This document shows positions 32,921 to 41,277 of a DNA stretch of 64,000 bases, one piece after another (position 1 is the stretch's first letter; every line of letters begins with the position of its first letter). The translations under genes and the position numbers were made by a program. Source of the DNA: Candidatus Magasanikbacteria bacterium RIFCSPHIGHO2_01_FULL_41_23 (GTDB taxonomy: Bacteria > Patescibacteria > ABY1 > Magasanikbacterales > UBA922); NCBI GenBank assembly GCA_001782805.1, contig MFPT01000002.1, forward strand, positions 62,001-126,000. Direction: 5' to 3'. The notes under the pieces are model-generated. The model had not been told where the DNA came from. It saw only the letters and a list, made by a program, of their open reading frames with translations, and did not search any database.

Positions 32921-34249
32921 ATGAAAACCCGTTCAAACGATCCGCTAATAACGCATCTAACCCAGTTTAAAAGACGTTTTATCATGATTTGTTTAATCAC
33001 TGTTTTTTTTGTTTTGTCACCCATGATTATTATGTACACGGCCGGCCTGCGCTTTAATTTTCAAACCAAAAAGCTAGAATCAACCGGAGCTTTAAATATT
33101 GATATAGAGCCCAAAAATGCTGATATATTGATAAATGATATTCGAATTACCCAAAGTATGCCGATCCGTCTAACCAGTTTAGTGCCCGGCACTTATCGAG
33201 TGAGCATCAGCCAAACGGGATTTCATTCATTAAAGAAAGATTTTTCCGTTCATTCGGGTGAAACAACGTATCTTAAAGATACTAATTTATTTAAAGTAAC
33301 TGAGCCGCAAAAAATCGCGAGACTTGATAATCCAATTACTAAGCTGTGGTTGAATGACTCGACAATTCCATTGATATACGGCTACTACAATGTGAGTAGC
33401 ACCCAATTCATGTTCAAAATATCCGGATCAGATTATTCGGAAACACCGTTGGCGTCTGAGGCAAATTTTTCTTGTTCGGCCAGCAAACGATATTGTGCCA
33501 TATTTACAAAAGCAGAAAATACCTTGACCATAATTGATACGCTTAATTCCGCCAATCAGCGTATAGTTACTGTGGCATCCAGTTCAAATCAGTTATTATG
33601 GAATCATTTTTACAAAAGTCCGCTTTTGTTTATTGGAACGAACAAAAAAATTACTCAACTGAATTCCAATTATTCTCTGACTGAACTAGCCGCACGTAAT
33701 GCTTCGATATGGTTTGTCGCGGATAATCAAACAGCCTGGATTTATAGTAGCGGAACAATTCAAAATCTGAACGATCCCAAACAAAACTTTAGTTTTAGCC
33801 ATAATCAATCATTAGAAGAAATTATTGATATCAGGAATGATTTTGCTTTGTTAAAAACAAGCAAAGATATTTTTTTGATTAAAAATCCGGGACAAACCAA
33901 TCAGACAGAAAAAAATATCGGAGCCGGAAAATGGGAGTATCATGCCCCAACCAAGGAATGGCGTCTGGTTTCGCCATGGGAAATTACGAGCATCTACAAC
34001 AATGGCGCGAGTACGGTTTTGTATCGAAGCGACTCAACAATTCAGTCAGCGCATTCATTGGACAAAAATGGCTTAATTTTAATTGTGGCGAATAATAAAT
34101 TAATTGCTTTTAATCCGGGCTATTATCTTAGTCAGGAATTGGCGGAATTTGAAACGATTGAAGCAGTTGATACTGACGAAAATGAGCGAATAATCGCCGT
34201 TGCCGGCACTTGGCGAGGTGAACGCGGGATATATACACTAGCGTATTAA
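32921..34249 (+). CDS. Membrane-anchored PEGA-domain protein
   Basis: The 442-residue protein has one N-terminal transmembrane helix (FIMICLITVFFVLSPMIIMYTAG, about 20-42) and then a PEGA domain: GALNIDIEPKNADILINDIRI, with LVPGTYRVSISQTGFHSLKKDF. The remaining region is rich in beta-strands and may be a propeller-like sensor domain outside the membrane. PEGA domains are carbohydrate- or surface-associated. The role is unknown. It is convergent with the nucleotidyltransferase gene, with stop codons one base apart. Confidence 0.75.
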   Translation: MKTRSNDPLITHLTQFKRRFIMICLITVFFVLSPMIIMYTAGLRFNFQTKKLESTGALNIDIEPKNADILINDIRITQSMPIRLTSLVPGTYRVSISQTGFHSLKKDFSVHSGETTYLKDTNLFKVTEPQKIARLDNPITKLWLNDSTIPLIYGYYNVSSTQFMFKISGSDYSETPLASEANFSCSASKRYCAIFTKAENTLTIIDTLNSANQRIVTVASSSNQLLWNHFYKSPLLFIGTNKKITQLNSNYSLTELAARNASIWFVADNQTAWIYSSGTIQNLNDPKQNFSFSHNQSLEEIIDIRNDFALLKTSKDIFLIKNPGQTNQTEKNIGAGKWEYHAPTKEWRLVSPWEITSIYNNGASTVLYRSDSTIQSAHSLDKNGLILIVANNKLIAFNPGYYLSQELAEFETIEAVDTDENERIIAVAGTWRGERGIYTLAY

Positions 34250-35326
34250 TTATAATTCCACGATGGATTTGTCGCCCAAAATTAGCATGCTTGCTTCAGT
34301 CGCGCGCCGACGAATAGTGACTTTTTTACCAATTAAGCTGTGGGAAATATTTTCTTCACAATCAATGGCGCAATTGTCAAGGACAATGCTTTTGGTAATT
34401 TGGATGCCACTAAGCTCAGTCCCTTGCCCGACTGTTACGTAGGGACCAATTGTGCAATTTTCCAATACACAATTTTCACCAATAATAACCGGACCAATTA
34501 AGCGTACGCGATCGCCAACACGCGCGCCAATGCCAATGTGCACCACGCCCGAAATTTCGGCTGATCCAACTAATTCATCCGGCAATTCCCGTGATTCAAT
34601 TTTATCCAAAAGCAGTTGATTAACCAGCAGAAGATCTTCGTGCTTACCTGTATCTTTCCACCATCCGGTAATTTCTTTATGTCCAACACGACGACCGTCT
34701 TTCAAAAATAAAGAATGAATACTGGAAATTTCGTATTCGCCACGCGCGCTCTTGGTAATTTTATTGAATGCCTCAAAAAATAATTTTGGACCATATAAAT
34801 AAATTCCCGTAACCGCAAAATTATTCGGCGGATTGGCTGGTTTTTCATGCACATCAATCAGTTTTCCGGCCGAGTCAAAAATCGGCACACCAAAACGTTC
34901 CGGATCCGATACTTGTGACAGCGCGAGCAAACAATCAAAATCACCGCGATTAAATTCTTCCACCAATGGCTTTAAACTGCCCAATAAAATATTATCGGAC
35001 AAATAAAATAAAAAGGGTTCATCGCCAATAAATTGTTTGGCTTCGTTCACGACATGCGCAATTCCTTGCGGACCGCCCTTTTGTTCAAAAAATTTTATGC
35101 TAATCCCCCAATGCCCGCCATCACCGATATATTGCTCAAGTTCGGTTTCACCGGGATTCACATTAATAAAAATTTCTGTAATGCCGGCTTCGACCACTTT
35201 ATCAATGGCATGAAAAATCATGGGTTTATTTGCCAATGGCAAAAGATGTTTGTTAATGGTGGTTGTTATGGGATAGAGACGTGTCGCGCGACCACCTCCG
35301 GTTAAAATTGCTTTGCGTATTTTCAT
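34250..35326 (-). CDS. rfbA: Long-form glucose-1-phosphate thymidylyltransferase-like nucleotidyltransferase
   Basis: From the ATG at 35326 (MKIRKAILTGGG) it has 358 residues. The N-terminal half is an RmlA-like sugar nucleotidyltransferase: AILTGGGRATRLYPITTTINKHLLPLANKPMI, GISIKFFEQKGGPQGIAHVV, and WWKDTGKHEDLL. The C-terminal 120 residues form a left-handed beta-helix of hexapeptide repeats (VGDRVRLIGPVIIGENCVLENCTIG), as in the longer Gram-positive and archaeal enzymes. The likely product, dTDP-glucose, feeds rmlB at 41278. The frame begins at 35359, but those 11 residues are not family-like. Confidence 0.9.
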   Translation of the reverse strand: MKIRKAILTGGGRATRLYPITTTINKHLLPLANKPMIFHAIDKVVEAGITEIFINVNPGETELEQYIGDGGHWGISIKFFEQKGGPQGIAHVVNEAKQFIGDEPFLFYLSDNILLGSLKPLVEEFNRGDFDCLLALSQVSDPERFGVPIFDSAGKLIDVHEKPANPPNNFAVTGIYLYGPKLFFEAFNKITKSARGEYEISSIHSLFLKDGRRVGHKEITGWWKDTGKHEDLLLVNQLLLDKIESRELPDELVGSAEISGVVHIGIGARVGDRVRLIGPVIIGENCVLENCTIGPYVTVGQGTELSGIQITKSIVLDNCAIDCEENISHSLIGKKVTIRRRATEASMLILGDKSIVEL

Positions 35327-35349
35327 ATTATTGTACGAGCGATAAACTT

Positions 35350-36444
35350 TTACCACCAAATTAAAGTTTTAACAATCAGCCAATAATACGCCGTCATAAT
35401 AGGATTGCCAACATAATTGACGATTGGATTATCAGTCGATTTGTCTTGAAAATAAATTCCCGATGTGGCCAAATTAAGCAAATCACGATCGCGAATTTTC
35501 CGCATTGCCTGGATATGAGTGCGTTTCTTGAACCACAATTGCCAGCTCGATTTTTTAAGCCAATACGCATACACTTTTTTGCGCTCGTTCCACCAACCGC
35601 CTTTAAGGGCAAATAAAACTAATCCTAATTCAAGAATTAAAGCCATGGGCAACAGTAAAATTAAAGTTGGCCAACGAAAAAACATGAGCATGGTTCCATA
35701 ACGATTGCGTTCCATCCAAAAAAACTTGGAGATACTTCGGCTGAATTGATATTTATGATAAAAAACCGAATCGCGAACCAAGACTATTTTGTACCCAACC
35801 ATACGTAAACGAAATGACCATTCCAAATCTTCGTGATACATCCAAAAATCTTCATCCCACATCCCATACTGACGAATAGTAGCGGTACGAATAAGAAGGG
35901 CTGCTCCGCTCGCGTACGCGATTAATTTTTGCGGCGGCAAATTCAAATCTTTTAACTTATGCCGATATTCATTGCAAAAACCAAAACCCAAATAATGAAA
36001 CGCATTGCCCATACTATTAACCAACTCAGTTTCCGGATGCAAAAGCATGAGAGATTGCGCCGCGCCAATTTTGGGATTATTTTCCATTACTTGGACGATC
36101 GGCTCCAAACAATTGGCGGCCATAAAGCCGTCATTGTTATGGAAATACACATAATCAAAACCATTGTCCAAAGCCCAACGCGCACCCACATTATTGCCGG
36201 AACCAAAACCAAAATTTTCTTTTTGAGCTAAAAGTGTAACATGAGGAATTTCCCCGCCGGAAAGTGGGAAAATATTTTCTTCAATATATTTGACTGACGG
36301 CCCAAACTCCGGATGCGGATTGTCAACAATCACAAACTCCACTCGATCATGCGGATAGGTTAATTTTTTCAAGGATGAAACCACATCATCAATATATGGC
36401 TCGCAATGAAAAGATAAATAAATGATCGCGATTTTTGGTTGCAT
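35350..36444 (-). CDS. Family 2 glycosyltransferase, rhamnosyltransferase-like
   Basis: The 364-residue protein has the GT-A opening KIAIIYLSFHCEPYIDDVV, VDNPHPEFGPS, a DD-like metal site in YVYFHNNDGF, and MWDEDFWMYHEDLEWSFRLRMVGYK, the ED motif of rhamnosyltransferase-type GT2. A hydrophobic section near 265-285 (PTLILLLPMALILELGLVLF) ties it to the membrane. It belongs to a run of four GT2 genes at 35350-39181 and probably adds a sugar to a lipid-linked surface glycan; the donor is unknown. Confidence 0.85.
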   Translation of the reverse strand: MQPKIAIIYLSFHCEPYIDDVVSSLKKLTYPHDRVEFVIVDNPHPEFGPSVKYIEENIFPLSGGEIPHVTLLAQKENFGFGSGNNVGARWALDNGFDYVYFHNNDGFMAANCLEPIVQVMENNPKIGAAQSLMLLHPETELVNSMGNAFHYLGFGFCNEYRHKLKDLNLPPQKLIAYASGAALLIRTATIRQYGMWDEDFWMYHEDLEWSFRLRMVGYKIVLVRDSVFYHKYQFSRSISKFFWMERNRYGTMLMFFRWPTLILLLPMALILELGLVLFALKGGWWNERKKVYAYWLKKSSWQLWFKKRTHIQAMRKIRDRDLLNLATSGIYFQDKSTDNPIVNYVGNPIMTAYYWLIVKTLIWW

Positions 36445-36450
36445 ATAAAA

Positions 36451-37311
36451 TTATAATCGATAACGGCCACGCCATTTCCACAGATACCGAAACCAGCTGT
36501 TCAAATGAATACGCGCGTTCTTATTTTTGAGGAGAGCTTTAATAATCCCCGGCACTTTGGCTGAGTCACGCGCGTGCGCATGCTTAATTACAATATCATG
36601 AACATAATAAACCGGCCAATGATGCTCCCACATTGTCCGACACCAATCACAATCTTCCAAATATGCCAGATACCGTTCATCAAACCAACCGATTTCATTC
36701 ACCACTGTCTGGCGCACAATCAAAGCCGCGCCCAAAACCCAATCCACCGGCTTGGTGGAATTATGATCAAAATCTTTCAAAAGTAAACGATCGGTGTAAC
36801 GTCTAACCCAAGCATATTTTTGATCCCAATTAATTTGTTTAAGTGGTTTAATTAAAATTGACGGCCAGTCAAAACGATAACAAGAGTACTGCAATGAGCC
36901 ATCCATATTCACCAATTTAGGACCAATGCAGCCAATCTTAGGATGTTCATCCATAAAACGAATTAACCGCTCAATCGTGCGGCTGTTTTCGGGAATTATC
37001 GTATCACGATTTAAAGCAAAATAATACCGGGCTGATGTCGCTTTAAAACCAATCGTATTTCCGCGGCCAAAACCAACATTGCCACCACAATCAATATAAT
37101 TGACATCGGGAAATTCAACGTTTAAAGCTTCTTTAATACCATCACTGTTTTCCGAATTATCAGCCACGGTAATTTGAACTAGATACGGACAATCAACCAG
37201 ATCGCGTTCAATGGAATTAATCGCGTTCAAAATATCGTCCTTCATGTGCAAATTAACAAAGACGATAGTTATGTCTTTTTTGGCATCCACCATTTTCTCA
37301 TTTGTTTCCAT
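36451..37311 (-). CDS. Family 2 glycosyltransferase
   Basis: The 286-residue protein reads DITIVFVNLHMKDDILNAIN at the N-terminus, NVGFGRGNTIGF in the nucleotide-binding region, YFALNRDTIIPE as the DxD-like site, and IGWFDERYLAYLEDCDWCRTM for the catalytic ED region. No membrane segment is seen. The start at 37311 overlaps the upstream GT2 gene's end by 43 bases; a second start (MVDAKKDI, 37293) with a better GAGAAA ribosome-binding site is as likely. Part of the polysaccharide gene run. Confidence 0.85.
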   Translation of the reverse strand: METNEKMVDAKKDITIVFVNLHMKDDILNAINSIERDLVDCPYLVQITVADNSENSDGIKEALNVEFPDVNYIDCGGNVGFGRGNTIGFKATSARYYFALNRDTIIPENSRTIERLIRFMDEHPKIGCIGPKLVNMDGSLQYSCYRFDWPSILIKPLKQINWDQKYAWVRRYTDRLLLKDFDHNSTKPVDWVLGAALIVRQTVVNEIGWFDERYLAYLEDCDWCRTMWEHHWPVYYVHDIVIKHAHARDSAKVPGIIKALLKNKNARIHLNSWFRYLWKWRGRYRL

Positions 37312-38309
37312 GGGATTTTTTTATTAAAGTGAATCTGTTTTTTTTTGGTTTGTAGATTTTGACGATTTTTCCATACCTCTAACAAACCGTCAATAACGCG
37401 TGGTTCAAACAACAAAAACCACCCAAACTTCTTTAATTCATACCACAAAATCCACGGAAAATCAAGCAGCCAATTTTGCCAGTATTCATTTTTATACAAG
37501 GTCATGAGGTGGTTTTTGTAGCTGTGATACTGTATCCAACTTGATTGTTCTTTCTTATTTTTGACCGCCGCCGCATCAGATAATTCAAGCGGACCAGCCG
37601 CGGAACGATCGTGGTACGCGACTGAATCAGTCGTTACTCCTGCCCCATATCCAGCCGCTTGCAAACGGAATGCCAAATCGACATCTTCTTTGTATGAACC
37701 GTATAAACTATCAAAAAATTCTTGTTTGGAAAAAGTCACTTCATTAATTGCCTGGCGACGAAATAAAGGCATTGTACCGGAAACCCCAAAAACTAATTTT
37801 ATTTTTTTTTCATCTGAATTTTTCCATTCTTCGCCCGATTGAATCTCAACCACGCGCCGATTACGCCAAACTTTTAGGCCAAGCGAATCAATCGTATTGC
37901 TTAAGCTGGCATCAATTCCCTGATTTATCTTAAAAAAATCCCATTTCATTAACCGCGGACTCACGACTGCGAGTTCTTGATTACTCGCGATTGCGATCAT
38001 TAATTTTTCCAAGCAATCCGGCTCCAAATACAAATCCTGATTTAATAAGACAAAATATTCACTGTTTGTTTCAGCATATAGTTGATTGTGCCCGCCCGCA
38101 AAACCATTATTCTTAGCATTTACGATTAAGCGGCTTTGAGCAGGAAAATTGATCAATTCTTTTTGAATTGATTCGACGGTATTGTCAGTTGAATTATTAT
38201 CGAGTATAAATAGTGTCCAATTTTTATTGGTCTGATTTTTTAATGACGCCAACAAAAACGGAATGTATTTCGCTCCGTTCCAGGTAACCAGATGAACTGA
38301 TAATTTCAT
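37269..38309 (-). CDS. Family 2 glycosyltransferase
   Basis: From the ATG at 38309 (MKLSVHLVTWNGAKYIPFLL) it has 346 residues, with LFILDNNSTDNTVESI, NGFAGGHNQLY, the DQD metal site in YFVLLNQDLYLEPDCL, and GSYKEDVDLAFRLQAAGYG. A hydrophobic helix precedes a basic C-terminus. The open frame continues upstream to 38408, but that part lies in the previous GT2 gene and lacks family features. It overlaps the adjacent GT2 genes by a few bases, so the four are translationally coupled. Confidence 0.85.
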   Translation of the reverse strand: MKLSVHLVTWNGAKYIPFLLASLKNQTNKNWTLFILDNNSTDNTVESIQKELINFPAQSRLIVNAKNNGFAGGHNQLYAETNSEYFVLLNQDLYLEPDCLEKLMIAIASNQELAVVSPRLMKWDFFKINQGIDASLSNTIDSLGLKVWRNRRVVEIQSGEEWKNSDEKKIKLVFGVSGTMPLFRRQAINEVTFSKQEFFDSLYGSYKEDVDLAFRLQAAGYGAGVTTDSVAYHDRSAAGPLELSDAAAVKNKKEQSSWIQYHSYKNHLMTLYKNEYWQNWLLDFPWILWYELKKFGWFLLFEPRVIDGLLEVWKNRQNLQTKKKQIHFNKKIPWKQMRKWWMPKKT

Positions 38310-39181
38310 ACTATATATTTGCGACGTACTTTTTCCGCAAGCCAAATCAAAGCAATTCCAAATGGTCGTACCAACGCAATCCATATCCAAATATACCACG
38401 GTTCCCATTTTTTAAAATAAATCAACATACTAGCGCTAAACTGTTTCTGTTTCCATAAAGTCGTACGCTTTTTAAAACTTTGTCCCACATAATCCACAGC
38501 CGAAATTATTGGTGTATACATCACTTCATATCCGAGCCTTTTTACTTCACGACAAATATCAACGTCTTCAAACCAAATAAAATAACGCGGATCAAACGCC
38601 CAGCCTAATTTTTCCACGATTTCACGACGCATCAACATAAACGAACCCTGCACTGAATCAACGAGCTGTTCTTTTTCCGGATTAAAATCCGCCATTAAAT
38701 AATGGTCCAAAATTTTTGGAGATAGATGAGGAATTTTTAACATGACAGCCAACTGGTCGACCAATGTCGGAAAACGACGTGGGCCAGTGGCTTGATTATA
38801 CTGCCCTTTTTCATTGGTTAATTTCGGACTAACAATTCCTACTTGAGGTTTGTCTTTCATCCATTCCAATAAAGATCGCAAACTAGCTGGCTCCAACCGC
38901 ATATCCGGATTCAAAAAAAGCAGATAGTCACCTTTAGCCATGGCCACACCCTCATTATTTGCCGCACTAAAGCCAACATTTTCTTTATTTTCTATAATGC
39001 AAAGCTGTAAATCATTTTCATTATATTTTGATTGTAACAACTCCACTGTTCCATCAGTGGAGCCGTTATCAATTATAATATGTTCGTAGTCCAAATCAGC
39101 GACCGCGGCATTTACTGACTGAATCTGGTCATCAATATTTTTTATTGAATTCCACGTTACGGTTATTATCGAAAGGTTCAT
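38306..39181 (-). CDS. Family 2 glycosyltransferase
   Basis: From the ATG at 39181 (MNLSIITVTWNSIKNIDDQI) it has 291 residues: HIIIDNGSTDGTVELLQ, ENVGFSAANNEGVAMAKGDYL, FLNPDMRLEPASL, and FIWFEDVDICREVKRLGYE, all typical of WbbL-like rhamnosyltransferases. The basic C-terminal hydrophobic helix (YIWIWIALVRPFGIALIWLA) suggests membrane association. It is the first gene of the GT2 run and overlaps a truncated NUDIX-like fragment at its 5' end. Confidence 0.88.
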   Translation of the reverse strand: MNLSIITVTWNSIKNIDDQIQSVNAAVADLDYEHIIIDNGSTDGTVELLQSKYNENDLQLCIIENKENVGFSAANNEGVAMAKGDYLLFLNPDMRLEPASLRSLLEWMKDKPQVGIVSPKLTNEKGQYNQATGPRRFPTLVDQLAVMLKIPHLSPKILDHYLMADFNPEKEQLVDSVQGSFMLMRREIVEKLGWAFDPRYFIWFEDVDICREVKRLGYEVMYTPIISAVDYVGQSFKKRTTLWKQKQFSASMLIYFKKWEPWYIWIWIALVRPFGIALIWLAEKVRRKYIV

Positions 39182-39269
39182 ATGATTTTTTACCCAAAAT
39201 AGTAAGCATCTGCCCATCTTTTATCACATAGACGACAACTGCCTTAATAAGTTGGGTTTCTTCTGCCAT
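39132..39269 (-). pseudogene. Truncated NUDIX-like N-terminal fragment
   Basis: A 45-residue frame starting at 39269 with a good AGGAAG ribosome-binding site reads MAEETQLIKAVVVYVIKDGQ followed by MLTILGKKS, which looks like the first strand-turn-strand of a MutT/8-oxo-dGTP-type NUDIX protein. The Nudix box itself is absent; the frame then runs into the start of the GT2 gene and stops. It appears to be the stump of a NUDIX gene cut off when the glycosyltransferase cluster joined here. It could be a real micro-protein. Confidence 0.35.
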
Positions 39270-39289
39270 ACTTCCTATGTAATTAAACG

Positions 39290-39847
39290 TTACGCCAAAC
39301 TAAAATTCCAAAATTCTTCGTGTTTCATCACAACATTAGTTAAAGCAGTAATATCTTCGTGAGTGCGTTTTTCCAGACTGTCAACTCTGCCTTCAAGGCG
39401 GTTAATATCCAGTCTTAATCGTGATTCAACTGAAGTAATCCGTTCTTGCAAGCTTTCTTCCACCATGTCTATTTTCGCGTCAAGACCAAAAATTATATTT
39501 GTGACATTTTCTTCGAGCGTCTTTATATCTTCTTTGGTCGCAAAATTCTTTAGGTCTTCTTTTGTGGCAAAATTTTTTAAATCATCTTTAGTGGCAAATT
39601 GAGTGGCAAATTCTTTTAAATCATCTTTAGTGGCAAAATTCCGAGCGTCTTCTTTTGTGAGAAAATCTTTGGCATCTTCCTTAGTAAGGAAACTTTTGGC
39701 ATCTTCTTTTGTCAAAAAACTTTTTGCGTCATCCTTGGTAAGAAAAAAAGTGGCGTCTTGTTTAGTTAAAAAATTGGCAACAAAAAATTCTTTAAAATCA
39801 ATTAAAAAACTCATTATCTCTTTGGGAGTAATCTCCTTGGTTGGCAT
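39290..39847 (-). CDS. Protein with nonapeptide tandem repeats and coiled coil
   Basis: From the ATG at 39847 (MPTKEITPKEI) it has 185 residues. Residues 26-110 are about nine copies of a nine-residue unit F-[LA]-T-K-[ED]-D-[AL]-K-x, the first half with Leu/Ala (FLTKEDAKS) and the second with Ala/Leu (FATKDDLKN), with one truncated FATQ unit in the middle. A coiled coil follows (about 111-180: LEENVTNIIFGLDAKIDMVE...). There is no signal peptide. I cannot name the family; the units resemble spacer helices seen in other small CPR proteins. The protein at 25886 has a similar unit. Confidence 0.7.
   Translation of the reverse strand: MPTKEITPKEIMSFLIDFKEFFVANFLTKQDATFFLTKDDAKSFLTKEDAKSFLTKEDAKDFLTKEDARNFATKDDLKEFATQFATKDDLKNFATKEDLKNFATKEDIKTLEENVTNIIFGLDAKIDMVEESLQERITSVESRLRLDINRLEGRVDSLEKRTHEDITALTNVVMKHEEFWNFSLA
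39518..39772 (-). repeat. 27-bp coding tandem repeats in the nonapeptide-repeat gene
   Basis: About nine in-frame copies of a 27-base unit encode FLTKEDAKS or FATKDDLKN. The middle copies are close at the DNA level, so copy number could change by slippage without breaking the frame. One 12-base partial unit (FATQ) sits between the two unit subtypes. Confidence 0.75.
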
Positions 39848-39961
39848 ATTAGAAAAAATAATCCCGATAGTGAAGCACATCGGGGACGAATATCAAGTAC
39901 TCTTAATTATGAGTATAACACCTGAATTTTAGGCTGTCAAAAATTAAAGAATCCGCCTAAT

Positions 39962-40810
39962 TTAAGCTAAATACTCCTTCAAAGCCAACTGCCAACTGCG
40001 TTGCGCCGGCAATTTAGTGTTAATAAGTTGTGAATAATTCGGACGTTTGGCTGGCCGAGGATACGCCGTGCTCGGCACTGGATTAACAATTATAGCCAAA
40101 TTTTTCAAACGAAAAATTTCTTTAGCCCATCCGTGCCAAGTACAAACACCACTATTTGCGCCATGATAAATTCCCGGCTGACCACTTATTACCGATTTGG
40201 TAAAACGCGCCACATCAGACACATACGTTGGACTACTCAATTCTTCATCAACCAAATCAAGAAAAGTTTTACCACCTTCGGTCGCTAAATAAATCATCGT
40301 ATCCACAAAACTTTTTTTTCCTCCATCACTAATCGCCGGCTTACCAAATAATTTGGACAGACGAATAATATAATATTTTCCACCAGCTTCTGTAACTAGT
40401 GCTTCGCCTTTCGCTTTTGTTTCCCCATATTTATTAATCGGCGCGATAGGATCGTTTTCAGTATATCCATTTTGATTGATTCCCGCAAAAACATAATCCG
40501 AAGAATAATGCACAAAAATAATTTCCCGATCCCGACACAAACGTGCCAAATTTCCGGCCGCGGACGCGTTAATTTTTAACGCGCTGTCATACAATTCTTT
40601 GGACTCTTCAATTTTATCAACCGCGTTAATCGCAACGGCGTTTATTACCAAATTCGGTTTTAATTCTTCAATTTCTTTTTTTGTTGAGTCAAAATCAGTA
40701 ATATCCAATTCTTTTTTATCGTACGCGATTACTTCGTGCTTGTCCGCCAAAAATTCACGAACCAATTCCTGCCCCAACATTCCACGCGCTCCTAAAACTA
40801 AAACTTTCAT
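39962..40810 (-). CDS. rfbD: dTDP-4-dehydrorhamnose reductase
   Basis: The 282-residue protein has MKVLVLGARGMLGQELV (NADPH-binding), ITDFDSTKKEIEELKPNLVINAVAINAVDKIEE, the catalytic YGETKAKGE (Tyr-x3-Lys) and SSDYVFAG. RmlD reduces dTDP-4-keto-rhamnose to dTDP-L-rhamnose. It is encoded with rmlB and a cupin isomerase but no rmlC, so its real substrate may be another dTDP-4-keto sugar. Usual length is about 290. Confidence 0.92.
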   Translation of the reverse strand: MKVLVLGARGMLGQELVREFLADKHEVIAYDKKELDITDFDSTKKEIEELKPNLVINAVAINAVDKIEESKELYDSALKINASAAGNLARLCRDREIIFVHYSSDYVFAGINQNGYTENDPIAPINKYGETKAKGEALVTEAGGKYYIIRLSKLFGKPAISDGGKKSFVDTMIYLATEGGKTFLDLVDEELSSPTYVSDVARFTKSVISGQPGIYHGANSGVCTWHGWAKEIFRLKNLAIIVNPVPSTAYPRPAKRPNYSQLINTKLPAQRSWQLALKEYLA

Positions 40811-40832
40811 AGCGAGTAAACTCTAATAAATA

Positions 40833-41249
40833 TTATTTCAAATGTTCGCCGCGTATTTTTAAATATTCTTCGTAATTTTCCAAATAATCACCACGATCCG
40901 GATTGTAATTAGTGGAAGTGAGCGCGATCATCATGCAGTCTGCGCTGGCGTTTTTAAATCCATGCCACACATAATTCGGGACATAGATTGCCGTGTTTGG
41001 TCCTTCCAAACGCATCTCTTCTTTTCCCTTTCCGCTATCAATAATCGCGGTAATTGCTCCTCTTGCTACGAAAAAAAATTCTTCTTCAACATAATGACAA
41101 TGCTCGCCCGTTTGTTTATCCGGCTTGATATCGGAAAAATAATACATGCGCTTAACATCAAACGGAATCACATCTTTAAATTCAACCGGCGTTAAATTAA
41201 AATCGCGATTGGTGAAAGTTTTTAAATCTATTTTTTGAAATTGTTTCAT
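40833..41249 (-). CDS. Cupin sugar 3,4-ketoisomerase-like protein (FdtA/WxcM type)
   Basis: The 138-residue protein is a single cupin: FDVKRMYYFSDIKPDKQTGE followed by HCHYVEEEFFFVARGAI, with the GEHCH site in place of the RGxHAH of dTDP-4-oxo-6-deoxyglucose-3,4-oxoisomerases, then NTAIYVPNYVWHGFKN and the family ending Y.P.RGDYLENYEEYLK. FdtA/QdtA isomerise the RmlB product to dTDP-3-keto-6-deoxy sugars. It sits exactly where rmlC, the 3,5-epimerase, would be expected between rmlB and rmlD. It could replace rmlC or lead to a different sugar. Confidence 0.75.
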   Translation of the reverse strand: MKQFQKIDLKTFTNRDFNLTPVEFKDVIPFDVKRMYYFSDIKPDKQTGEHCHYVEEEFFFVARGAITAIIDSGKGKEEMRLEGPNTAIYVPNYVWHGFKNASADCMMIALTSTNYNPDRGDYLENYEEYLKIRGEHLK

Positions 41250-41277
41250 ACTTCGGTAAAAACTCAGTATAAATAAA

